DNA from: Saprospira grandis
GTDB taxonomy: Bacteria; Bacteroidota; Bacteroidia; Chitinophagales; Saprospiraceae
Assembly: GCF_027594745.1 (NCBI RefSeq)
Contig: NZ_CP110855.1
Span: 1-53,161 of the forward strand
Length of the DNA stretch: 53,161 bases
Reading direction: 5' to 3'
This document shows positions 34,118-41,607 of the stretch, piece by piece. Within the stretch, counting starts at the first letter, position 1. The number at the start of each line of letters is the position of its first letter. Under the pieces are notes generated by a model. It was not told where the DNA came from. It searched no databases and was given only the letters and a program-made list of their open reading frames with translations. Made by a program: the position numbers and the translations under genes.

Positions 34118-35383
34118 ATGCGTATTGCCATTTTAGGAAGTGGGGGCAGAGAACATGCCCTAAGCTGGAAATTTGCCCAAGAATTGGGGCAAGAAAATGT
34201 TTTTTGTTGGCCCGGAAATGCGGGCATTCCCAATTCAGCAGCTATTGATATTCAAGATTTTGAAGCTTTGGCCCAATATAGCCAAGCCCAACAAATCGAT
34301 TATATTTTTGTGGGGCCAGAACAGCCCCTAACCGATGGCATTGTCGATTATTTTCAGGCAAATACCAATATTCAAATTGTTGGACCAACTCAGGCAGCGG
34401 CCCAGCTAGAAGCCTCAAAGATTTTTGCCAAAAACTTTATGCAAAAGCATGGCGTCAGCACGGCCAAGTTTAAGGCTTTTTCGGGCCAAGAATTGGCCGA
34501 GGCCAAAGCATTTGCGGCCCAGTATTCGGGCAATTTGGTCCTTAAATTTGATGGCCTAGCAGGCGGCAAAGGCGTTTTTGTCTGCAGCAATATGGAGCAA
34601 TTAACAGCCGCTTTAGACCAGCTGATTGAAAAATATGGTCCCAGCGCTCGCTTTTTATTGGAAGAAAAAATCATTGGCGACGAGATTTCCATTTTGGGCT
34701 TTACCGATGGCCAAAACTGCAAATTGTTTCCCCCAGCACAAGACCACAAACAGCTATTGGATGGCGATTTGGGGCCCAATACGGGAGGAATGGGCGTAAT
34801 TTCGCCTGTTCCCGCTTGCCATGAGGACATTTTGGCCCAAATTCAAGAAGAAATTATTGCCCCTACTATGGCTGGCCTAGCCGCCGAAAACCTAGACTAC
34901 AAAGGCGTTATTTATTTTGGCGTCATGCTTTCGGAAGAGGGCCCCAAGCTCTTAGAATACAATGTTCGTTTTGGGGATCCAGAAACAGAGGTGCTTTTGC
35001 CTCAGCTCAAAACGCCACTTTTGCCCTTAGTTCAAGCTTGCTTATCGGGGGAATTGGCTGAGGCGGAAATGGAATTTTGGCCAGGCTACTTTGTGGACCT
35101 GGTCCAAGTTGCCCCAGGTTACCCTGGCGCTTATCCCAAAGGGATGCCCCTACTTTGTCGGGGCCAAATGCCTGAAGGGGTGCTTGTTTTTTATGCTGGA
35201 GTCAGTCGAATAGATGGACAACTTTGCAGTAGTGGCGGAAGAGTATTGAACATGCTGGCCCAAGCGCCTACTTTAGCCGAGGCCCAAGAAAAAGCCTATG
35301 CAGCTTGTCAGCAACTGAGTTTTGAGGGGGCCTTTTATCGTAAAGATATTGGGCAGAGAGTGTATAAAGTATTAAAAGCCTAA
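34118..35383 (+). CDS. purD: Phosphoribosylamine-glycine ligase (GAR synthetase)
   Basis: 421 residues, typical length. ATP-grasp enzyme of step 2. N-terminal GSGGREHALSWK (7-18), FVGPEQPLTDGIVDYF, the ATP-grasp segment VLKFDGLAGGKGVFVC, DLGPNTGGMGVISP and EYNVRFGDPETEVLLP. It lies between two GC-rich repeats and upstream of purN and purF, so the three earliest pathway enzymes are neighbours. Confidence 0.96.
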   Translation: MRIAILGSGGREHALSWKFAQELGQENVFCWPGNAGIPNSAAIDIQDFEALAQYSQAQQIDYIFVGPEQPLTDGIVDYFQANTNIQIVGPTQAAAQLEASKIFAKNFMQKHGVSTAKFKAFSGQELAEAKAFAAQYSGNLVLKFDGLAGGKGVFVCSNMEQLTAALDQLIEKYGPSARFLLEEKIIGDEISILGFTDGQNCKLFPPAQDHKQLLDGDLGPNTGGMGVISPVPACHEDILAQIQEEIIAPTMAGLAAENLDYKGVIYFGVMLSEEGPKLLEYNVRFGDPETEVLLPQLKTPLLPLVQACLSGELAEAEMEFWPGYFVDLVQVAPGYPGAYPKGMPLLCRGQMPEGVLVFYAGVSRIDGQLCSSGGRVLNMLAQAPTLAEAQEKAYAACQQLSFEGAFYRKDIGQRVYKVLKA

Positions 35384-35402
35384 AGCATAGCCAGGCCCCA
35401 AT

Positions 35403-35526
35403 GGCCTAGCGCTGTGCAAGGGTGGCCCGAAGGGCCAGACCAAAGCCGCCTGTGGCGGCTGCAGGGCCGAGCAGACTTGCGAGCCCTGGAACATAGCGCC
35501 GCAGCTTTGCTGCGGAGGCCCCAAAA
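35403..35526 (-). repeat. GC-rich modular repeat, copy 17
   Basis: Reverse A-type copy between purD and purN with stems GGCCC-GAA-GGGCC, GCCGCC-TGT-GGCGGC and CCGCAGC-TTT-GCTGCGG. CCCCAAAACATCAAAAAA after it runs straight into the purN ATG at 35538. Confidence 0.87.
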
Positions 35527-35537
35527 CATCAAAAAAA

Positions 35538-36119
35538 ATGAAAAAAATAGCCCTATTTGCCTCTGGACGAGGGTCCAATTTGATGAACATTTTGGCGAGC
35601 ATGCAAAATGGATGCTTAGCGAATTTGGCCGAGGCCGTTTTGGTCTTTTCTAACCAGCCTCAGGCGCCTGTTTTGGCCAAAGCGGAGGCCTTGGGTTTGG
35701 CGGTACACTGCATTCCGAGTCGGGGTAAAAAGCGCCTTGACTTTGATGCTGAAGTCTTGGCTTTGTTAGAAAAATATCGGCCCGATTATATTGTTTTAGC
35801 GGGCTATATGCGTGTTTTATCGGCTCCTTTTGTAGCCGCTTATGCGGGAAGAATCGTCAATATTCATCCCGCCGACACCCAAGTTCATCAGGGATTGGGG
35901 GCCTATAAATGGGCCTTTGAGCAGAGATTGGAAGAAACAAAAATTACCGTGCATTTGGTCGATCAGGGCTTAGATACAGGTCCAATAATCGCTCAGGCCC
36001 CAGTAAATTTGACAGGCGTCAAAGATTTAGCGGAGGTCGAGCGGAGAGGTTTGGCGGTAGAGCATCAGCTTTATCCTCAGGCCTTGTATCAACTTTTTAG
36101 CAGCAAAAACAAGCAATAA
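35538..36119 (+). CDS. purN: Phosphoribosylglycinamide formyltransferase
   Basis: 193 residues. Formyl-THF-dependent formylation of GAR (step 3). N-terminal IALFASGRGSNLMNIL, the catalytic Asn/His segment VNIHPAD and the catalytic aspartate region TVHLVDQGLDTGPIIAQ. The usual SLLPSFPG after NIHP is replaced by ADTQVHQGLGAYKWAFE, a variant I recall from other GART homologues. The ORF is otherwise complete. purF starts 2 bp after the stop. Confidence 0.93.
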   Translation: MKKIALFASGRGSNLMNILASMQNGCLANLAEAVLVFSNQPQAPVLAKAEALGLAVHCIPSRGKKRLDFDAEVLALLEKYRPDYIVLAGYMRVLSAPFVAAYAGRIVNIHPADTQVHQGLGAYKWAFEQRLEETKITVHLVDQGLDTGPIIAQAPVNLTGVKDLAEVERRGLAVEHQLYPQALYQLFSSKNKQ

Positions 36120-36121
36120 AT

Positions 36122-37555
36122 ATGTGTGGAATTGTCGGTTTTTATGGAAAGCCCAATATTGTCTATGACTTAATGTTGGGTTTGAGTGCTTTGCAGCATC
36201 GGGGACAAGATGCGGCGGGCATTATTACCTTTGAAAAAAGCTTTCATATCAAAAAGGGATTGGGCTTAGTCAATGATGTTTTTGCGCAGCGGCATGCCGA
36301 TCGTTTGCGGGGAAATATTGGTTTGGGGCATGTGCGTTATACCACCCATGGCAGCAATGAACTCATTAACGCCCAGCCGATTGCGGCCAACTATCCTTTT
36401 GGGATTGCCATGGTGCACAACGGCAATGTGAGCAACTTTGAAGAAGTGCATAATCGCTTGTACAAGGAGTATCATATTTTGCCAGCGACCAGCAATGATT
36501 TAGAGCTTTTGCTCTATACCTTTAGTTCTGAATTGAATAAAAAAGACCTGGCCCAAATTGGTCCAGCCGATATATTTGATGCCGTTAGTGAAACCCAAAA
36601 AAAGGTCCATGGGGCTTATTCGGTCATTGCGGCCATTGCTAACCATGGACTTTTGGCCTTTTGTGACCCCAATGGGATTCGGCCCTTGGTTTTGGGCCAA
36701 AAAGAAGGGCCTGATGGGCAGCCCGTTTATGGTTTTGCTTCGGAAAGCGTTTGTTTTGATCATTTGGGGTATACGCCCATTCGAGAATTGAAGGCTGGAG
36801 AGATTGTATTCATTGATGAAAACCGCCAATTGCATAGCAGTTTGGGCCATAAAACGGCCGATAAATTTTGTGTATTTGAGTTTATCTACTTTGCCCGAGA
36901 AGATAGTGAGCTGCAAGGCAAATTAGTAGCTGGCCAAAGAGTGAAGATGGGCAGAATGCTGGCCCAAAAAGTTCGAGAAATGGGCCTAGAAGCCGATATG
37001 GTTATTGATGTGCCTAGCTCGGGCTATTTTGCTGCTTCGGGCCTTGCAGAGGCCTTAGATATTCCCTATAAAAGGGGCTTAGTCAAAAGCAATTATATTG
37101 GCCGCAGTTTTATTTCGCCTTCGCAGGTAGAGCGAGAGGCTTTGGTCAAGCGCAAGCTCAACCCCATTGCTCGGACCATCAAGGGCAAGAAATTATTGGT
37201 GGTCGATGATTCTATTGTTCGGGGCACCACCTCCAAGCGGATTGTCCAAATTTTGCGAGAAGCTGGGGCTGAAAAAGTCTATTTTGTTTCGGCGGCGCCG
37301 GCCATCAAGCACCCTTGTATTTATGGCATTGATATGTCGGTGAGTACAGAGCTGTTGGCGGTGGGCCGCAGCGATCAGGAGATCTGCGATTACATTGGAG
37401 CCGATGCCTTGATTTATCAAAAATTAGAGGACCTAAAAGCTATTTTTGAGCATACTGGTTTTTGCATGGCTTGTCTTGATGGGGCCTATCCTACTCCGGC
37501 CGCAAAAGAGGCTTTGGCCCAAATTGAAGCCGAGCGTTTGGCGATAAAGAAATAA
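36122..37555 (+). CDS. purF: Amidophosphoribosyltransferase
   Basis: 477 residues. First committed step: PRPP plus glutamine to phosphoribosylamine. The N-terminal Ntn glutaminase begins MCGIVGFYGK, with Cys2 becoming the nucleophile after Met removal and no propeptide. ALQHRGQDAAGI is present, and the PRPP motif LLVVDDSIVRGTTS is at about 357-370. It starts 2 bp after purN. Its last codons (ATA AAG AAA TAA) lie inside an AT-rich repeat, so the repeat forms the gene end. Last gene of the purine cluster. Confidence 0.96.
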   Translation: MCGIVGFYGKPNIVYDLMLGLSALQHRGQDAAGIITFEKSFHIKKGLGLVNDVFAQRHADRLRGNIGLGHVRYTTHGSNELINAQPIAANYPFGIAMVHNGNVSNFEEVHNRLYKEYHILPATSNDLELLLYTFSSELNKKDLAQIGPADIFDAVSETQKKVHGAYSVIAAIANHGLLAFCDPNGIRPLVLGQKEGPDGQPVYGFASESVCFDHLGYTPIRELKAGEIVFIDENRQLHSSLGHKTADKFCVFEFIYFAREDSELQGKLVAGQRVKMGRMLAQKVREMGLEADMVIDVPSSGYFAASGLAEALDIPYKRGLVKSNYIGRSFISPSQVEREALVKRKLNPIARTIKGKKLLVVDDSIVRGTTSKRIVQILREAGAEKVYFVSAAPAIKHPCIYGIDMSVSTELLAVGRSDQEICDYIGADALIYQKLEDLKAIFEHTGFCMACLDGAYPTPAAKEALAQIEAERLAIKK

Positions 37556-37630
37556 AGATTCCGTTATTTCTTTAATTCTTTATTTAACGGAATCTTTATT
37601 TCGTTATTTCTTTAATTAAAGATTTCCTTA
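37545..37630. repeat. AT-rich palindromic repeat, copy 8
   Basis: Large palindrome AAAGATTCCGTTATTTC ... AACGGAATCTTTATT, then TTTCTTTAATTAAAGATTTC. It overlaps the last 11 bases of purF including the stop codon. Confidence 0.82.
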
Positions 37631-37690
37631 TTGACGCAAACAGCTGCAAAACAGCTAGTTAACTAAAAACCGTATTTTATTATTTAGGAT

Positions 37691-37825
37691 TTGGGGCCCG
37701 CGGCCGGCTAGCCTTCGGCTAGGTCGGCCGCCGCTATGCTGCGCGGCTCGCAGGTCTGCTCGGCCCTGCGGCGGCTGCGCCGCCTGGGTCTGGCCCTTCG
37801 GGCCACCGCTGCGCAGCGCTGGGCC
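37691..37825 (+). repeat. GC-rich modular repeat, copy 18 (C variant)
   Basis: Forward C-type copy (starts TTGGGGCCCGCGGCC, ends GCTGCGCAGCGCTGGGCC) in the convergent purF-38026 gap. Stems CTAGCC-TTC-GGCTAG, GGCGGC-TGC-GCCGCC and GGCCC-TTC-GGGCC. C-type copies occur only here and in composites I and II. Confidence 0.86.
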
Positions 37826-37862
37826 AAAGGGAGGCCTAAGGGGGCCACAAAAAGCAGAATAG

Positions 37863-37899
37863 AAAAGGGGAGCGCCTAAAAAATTAGGGCTCCCCTTTT
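37863..37899. terminator. Bidirectional terminator-like hairpin, with a second hairpin at 37944-37961
   Basis: Stem AAAAGGGGAGC / GCTCCCCTTTT with A/T tracts on both sides, between convergent genes. A second hairpin GGCCGCT-AAAA-AGCGGCC lies at 37944-37961. The rest of the 37556-38025 gap holds repeats and no gene. Confidence 0.75.
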
Positions 37900-37995
37900 G
37901 CTGTATTTCGGTTCTTTTTGGGCTCTTGTTTTTCCTGTTTTGAGGCCGCTAAAAAGCGGCCCAATAAGCTCTTTTTTCCGCCTTAAAATTTAACG

Positions 37996-38018
37996 GGAAA
38001 AAGTTGAGGGACTAATAA
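37996..38018 (-). repeat. 23-bp exact inverted repeat, copy b
   Basis: Exact reverse complement of 10847-10869, located 8 bp beyond the stop of the gene at 38026. With copy a it would allow inversion of the intervening 27 kb, about half the circle. Confidence 0.85.
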
Positions 38019-38025
38019 AAACCCT

Positions 38026-39018
38026 TTACCAATTTAATTTAAAATTTTGGGTGATTGGATAATTTTGCAGAAACTCTTCTTTGGCCTCTGGGCCTTTGGC
38101 GGCCTTATAGACCTGCCAGAAAAACTGCCAGAAGCTTTCTTTTTGGGCTACATAATCCTTGTGTTTTCGGGCAAAGGCATCTAGGCTAAAGATATCGGCT
38201 TTTTGCATACTGAGGCGATAAATATAGAGATAGGCCAAATCGGACCAATAGCCTTTGGGGTAGCCCAGGCGATAGGTTTCAAAATCGCGGATCGTTGTAC
38301 TATTGGCAATTTTGATAAAATCTTCGGCGGCCTGTTCATTTTGGATCGCCTTATTTTTAGGGAAGCGTTCTTCAAAATTGCTGTAGCTGCTCCAGCCATA
38401 AAGTTGGGTATAGCTATCGAGCAGCGCCATTTGGAAGAGGCTATCTTCTTTGGGCGAGACAGAATCTAAGCTTGCTTGATGTTTTCTAAAATAGCGTTCA
38501 TAGGTTCTAAAATCGTTAGTCATTTGGGCCAGAATCCAGGCTCGTTGATTTCGGGCATTTTCGATATGTTCTCGATGAGATTGAGAGGGAAATTTAAAAT
38601 TCTCGATGAGTTCTTGATAGGCGGCATAGCTATTTTCTTTTTCGGCTTGGGCTTGGGCTTTTTGCAAAAGTTGGAGCTGCAGGCCCTCTATTTCTAGATG
38701 GCTCAACTTATTTTTTTGCAATTTGCGGATTCCTTTAGCATCTAGGGTAGCATATCGTCTTTGGGCCGATTTGGCATATTGAAAAGCCTGTTTGAGATTG
38801 AAGAACTCCTTGTATTTGGGGTTGGCAAAAATGCGGGCCAACTGATACTCGGCTTCTACGCCAATATATACTTTGGGGTCGAGGATACGGGCTTCAAAAA
38901 GCGTGATCGCCTCTTCGACCTCTCCTTTTTTGAGGGCCTTGTAGGCAGACTTAAACTGAGCAAAAAGCGGAGTTGCCCCCAAAAAAAGGGCGGCAATAAG
39001 AAGCAATTTAGTTTTCAT
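38026..39018 (-). CDS. Secreted TPR-like helical protein, function unknown
   Basis: 330 residues. Signal peptide MKTKLLLIAALFLGATPLFAQ (cleavage after A20). The mature part is helix-rich. The N-terminal segment FKSAYKALKKGEVEEAITLFEARIL and following AEYQLARIFANPKY look like tetratricopeptide or Sel1-like repeats, and later DFETYRLGYPKGYWSDLAYLYIYRL repeats the theme. Probably periplasmic or outer-membrane associated. No catalytic residues recognised. Monocistronic, convergent with purF. Confidence 0.82.
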   Translation of the reverse strand: MKTKLLLIAALFLGATPLFAQFKSAYKALKKGEVEEAITLFEARILDPKVYIGVEAEYQLARIFANPKYKEFFNLKQAFQYAKSAQRRYATLDAKGIRKLQKNKLSHLEIEGLQLQLLQKAQAQAEKENSYAAYQELIENFKFPSQSHREHIENARNQRAWILAQMTNDFRTYERYFRKHQASLDSVSPKEDSLFQMALLDSYTQLYGWSSYSNFEERFPKNKAIQNEQAAEDFIKIANSTTIRDFETYRLGYPKGYWSDLAYLYIYRLSMQKADIFSLDAFARKHKDYVAQKESFWQFFWQVYKAAKGPEAKEEFLQNYPITQNFKLNW

Positions 39019-39063
39019 AAAGCACTATTTATCAGCAATTAAAATTTGTATATTTAGTAGTGT

Positions 39064-39125
39064 TAAAGATTCCGTTATTTCTTTAAATCTTTAATTCTTT
39101 ATTTAACGGAATCTTTATTTCGTTA
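39064..39125. repeat. AT-rich palindromic repeat, copy 9
   Basis: AAAGATTCCGTTATTTC ... TTAACGGAATCTTTATTTCG, near-perfect dyad upstream of the gene ending at 39018. A hairpin GGCGGC-TTT-GCCGCC and GGCCC-GCA-GGGCC (39137-39168) separate it from the next GC-rich copy. Confidence 0.82.
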
Positions 39126-39172
39126 AGCGCTTGGGCAGGCGGCTTTGCCGCCTTGGCCCGCAGGGCCAAAAC

Positions 39173-39293
39173 GGCCTAGCGATGTGCAAGGGTGGCCGTT
39201 AGGCCAGACCGAGCCAGCTTGCTGGCGAGGGCCGAGCAGGCCTGCGAGCCCTGAAACGTAGCGCCGCAGCGAAGCTGCGGAGGCCCCAAAAAA
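39173..39293 (-). repeat. GC-rich modular repeat, copy 19
   Basis: Reverse A-type copy with stems GGCC-GTTA-GGCC, GCCAGC-TTG-CTGGC and GCCGCAGC-GAA-GCTGCGG. It ends CCCCAAAAAAGG just before the terminator of the small membrane gene. Confidence 0.86.
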
Positions 39294-39306
39294 GGGATAG
39301 ATAAAA

Positions 39307-39343
39307 GAAATGCCCTAGTCCAGCAGAGGGATTAGGGCATTTC
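39307..39343 (-). terminator. Terminator of the small membrane-protein gene
   Basis: Stem GAAATGCCCTA / TAGGGCATTTC, extended by imperfect pairing; on the minus strand CTTTTAT follows. 19 bp beyond the stop at 39362. Confidence 0.75.
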
Positions 39344-39361
39344 AAGAAAGGGGCCTAAAAA

Positions 39362-39493
39362 CTAGTTAGGCATAGGGAGCGAGTCGCCATTCATGCTATA
39401 CACATAGGCCCAAAGGGCGATAAAAAGGATAACAGAAAGGGCGAGTCCGAGGAGAAACTTTTCAGTTCCCCATACTTTTTGATGATTGCTCAT
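39362..39493 (-). CDS. Small single-pass membrane protein, 43 residues
   Basis: Reading minus-strand ATG at 39493 to TAG at 39362 gives 43 residues: a short basic N-terminus (MSNHQKVWGTEKF), one hydrophobic helix (LLGLALSVILFIALWAYVY) and a polar tail (SMNGDSLPMPN). A terminator follows directly, which supports expression. No family recognised; it could be a small subunit of a membrane complex. Confidence 0.6.
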   Translation of the reverse strand: MSNHQKVWGTEKFLLGLALSVILFIALWAYVYSMNGDSLPMPN

Positions 39494-39594
39494 TGTGGTT
39501 GTATTTTCAATAGTCAGAAATCTAAAGATTCAAGTGAAGGGCAAATTAAAGAAATAAGTCTAAAGAAGGCTTATCGAGAGGGGCAAAATTTGGC

Positions 39595-40551
39595 TTATTG
39601 CATGGCTTTTATTTTTTGAAAAATGCTTTTGAAGGCTCCTTTTCGGATCAATTGGCCGAGTTCTTTCCATCGGAGGCGTTTAAAATAAAGCTTCATTTTT
39701 TCGGCTACAGCATCATGTTGTTTTGGGGCATTTTGGAGGGGTAGTTTTTTTAGTTTTAGGGGATGTTCGAGCATATTTTGGCCCAGGCGGATAGCATCGC
39801 AATGGGCGCCACTACCATCGAGGCCAATATTTTTGACCAAAGAGCGATAAGGGTGTAGGGCCAGGCCATTTTGGAGAAAGATGCTAGCATGCCAATGGCA
39901 GGCCCAGGTATTGAGTTGGCCAGATAGATTTTGATTTAGCTGCTTATAAAAGTCTTCTTTTTGGCCTCCATTAAAGACAAAGGGATCATAATTCTCATTG
40001 ATTTGGCTTAAGATATTGGCGGTATCATCTCGGTAATGTTTCCAGGCTCTTTGCCAACTTGCCCAGCCCCAGCAGCTATTGACATTATAAAAAAAGCTAC
40101 TTCCCAGCTCTTCTTCTTCTAATTTGAGTGGATAAATAAAGCCGCTAATATGCATCACTTCCTCAACATCTTGATAGAGATTTAGGGCCTGATTCATGTA
40201 GCGCAGAAAATATGGGCTAGTGACAATATCGTTTTCTAGGATAATGGCTCGTCCGTGTTTTTCCATCACTTCGGTTACTCCAGATACAATATTTTTGCGC
40301 AGGCCCCAATTTTCTTTTCGCTCAATAATATGTAGTTTTTTTGCCCAAGTTTGTGCTTGGATCAATTGGCGAACGGCAGCAATATCTTCTAAATCTTTAG
40401 GGCTAGCATTGGGCTTGGGTCCATCTGAATAGATATAAATTGGGCTTTGGCTGGCCTCCTCATTTTGGGCCAAGGCGGCTAAAGTTTGGGACAAATGATC
40501 GGGTCGTTGGTAGACAAAGAGTATAACTGGAGCAAAAGTCGATGAAGACAT
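39595..40551 (-). CDS. Glycosyltransferase family 2-like (GNT-I-like fold) protein
   Basis: 318 residues, no signal peptide. N-terminal APVILFVYQRPDHLSQTLAALAQ and IYIYSDGPK form the nucleotide-binding start of a GT-A fold. GRAIILENDIVTSPYFLRYMNQAL contains an acidic pair in the DxD position (END). CWGWASWQRAW and NTWACHWHASIF follow, as in sugar transferases of polysaccharide clusters. Donor and acceptor are unknown. The C-terminus is basic and helical and may touch the membrane. Divergent from the OmpA-family gene. Confidence 0.85.
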   Translation of the reverse strand: MSSSTFAPVILFVYQRPDHLSQTLAALAQNEEASQSPIYIYSDGPKPNASPKDLEDIAAVRQLIQAQTWAKKLHIIERKENWGLRKNIVSGVTEVMEKHGRAIILENDIVTSPYFLRYMNQALNLYQDVEEVMHISGFIYPLKLEEEELGSSFFYNVNSCWGWASWQRAWKHYRDDTANILSQINENYDPFVFNGGQKEDFYKQLNQNLSGQLNTWACHWHASIFLQNGLALHPYRSLVKNIGLDGSGAHCDAIRLGQNMLEHPLKLKKLPLQNAPKQHDAVAEKMKLYFKRLRWKELGQLIRKGAFKSIFQKIKAMQ

Positions 40552-40642
40552 AAGTTTATGATTGTTTATAAAGGCAAATATATATAGAAGCGCTGTATCT
40601 TAAAGGCCCCGATATCAGAACACCTATAATTTATTATTACGA

Positions 40643-41542
40643 ATGAGAAGAATAAGCTTTTGGCTCTTTTTGCTCCTCCTCTTGGGAACTGCAAAAAGTT
40701 GGGGCCAAAAAACAGCTTTTGCTGTAGAACTAGCCGCCTTTGAACAACAAGTAGAACTCAGTTATTTTGGTCCAATTAAAGGAGTGTATGAGCTCTATGA
40801 TGTCAATGACTTTTATCGCTATCAAATTCCGGCCAAAACAAAAGCCGAGGCCGAAGTCCTACTGGCCGAAGTAAGAGCAGGTAAATTTCCCTATGCTCGC
40901 ATCATTGATTTTAAGGCTAGAGAAGAGGCCTGTAAAAATTCTTGTGGCTTTTGGGCGCCAAAATATACTGGGCGAAACAATGATAATGACCAACAAGAAG
41001 AAGCTTGGGCCAATACCCCAAAGGCCAATCCCCCCAATCAGCTTTTGGCCCCCAAAGCCAAAAAAACAGCCCTAGCCGCCCCCAAAGAAAAACGAAGTTT
41101 GGGCAGTTTGGCCGCCCCAGAAAGAGGGCTGAGCTCGGCTATATTTTTTGATTTTAATAGCAGCGATATTCCCGCAGAAGAAGGCTATAAGATCAATTAC
41201 CTCAGCGATCTGATGATCAAAAACCCAGAATATACTTTGGTGCTCGATGGTCATTCGGATGCCATTGGCGAAGAAGATAAAAACCTAAATCTCTCTAAAG
41301 AACGACTCGAAAAAGTAATGCTCAGCCTCTTTATGAAAGGAGTAGAAGGCGAACGCATGCGCATTCGCCCCCAAGGCGAATCGGATCCTATTGCCATCAA
41401 TGAGTACCCCAATGGAAGCGATAGCCCAGAAGGCCGACGATATAATCGCCGAGTTCAGCTTCAATTATTAGATGAAAATGGAGAAGAATTGCCCGTTTTG
41501 GCCCCCATTGAGATTCCGGCACAGCTTAAAATTGAAGAATAA
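40643..41542 (+). CDS. OmpA-family outer-membrane/peptidoglycan-binding protein
   Basis: 299 residues. Signal peptide MRRISFWLFLLLLLGTAKSWGQ. The middle region (about 95-165) is rich in Ala, Pro and Lys and probably flexible. The C-terminal OmpA domain (about 168-285) has IFFDFNSSDIPAEEGYKI, LVLDGHSDAIGEEDKNLNLS and EGRRYNRRVQLQL, covering the peptidoglycan-binding NxxLSxxRA-like and RR segments (here LNLSKERLE). No N-terminal beta barrel is evident. Terminator follows. Confidence 0.9.
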   Translation: MRRISFWLFLLLLLGTAKSWGQKTAFAVELAAFEQQVELSYFGPIKGVYELYDVNDFYRYQIPAKTKAEAEVLLAEVRAGKFPYARIIDFKAREEACKNSCGFWAPKYTGRNNDNDQQEEAWANTPKANPPNQLLAPKAKKTALAAPKEKRSLGSLAAPERGLSSAIFFDFNSSDIPAEEGYKINYLSDLMIKNPEYTLVLDGHSDAIGEEDKNLNLSKERLEKVMLSLFMKGVEGERMRIRPQGESDPIAINEYPNGSDSPEGRRYNRRVQLQLLDENGEELPVLAPIEIPAQLKIEE

Positions 41543-41563
41543 AACAGCATTTTTAAGCAAAAA

Positions 41564-41593
41564 AAGGGCCTTTCGACAAGTCGAAAGGCCCTT
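41564..41593. terminator. Bidirectional terminator between the OmpA-family gene and kynA
   Basis: Perfect 13-bp stem AAGGGCCTTTCGA-CAAG-TCGAAAGGCCCTT with A-rich sequence upstream; convergent genes end on both sides. Confidence 0.88.
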
Positions 41594-41607
41594 GCTATTT
41601 CCCCAAA

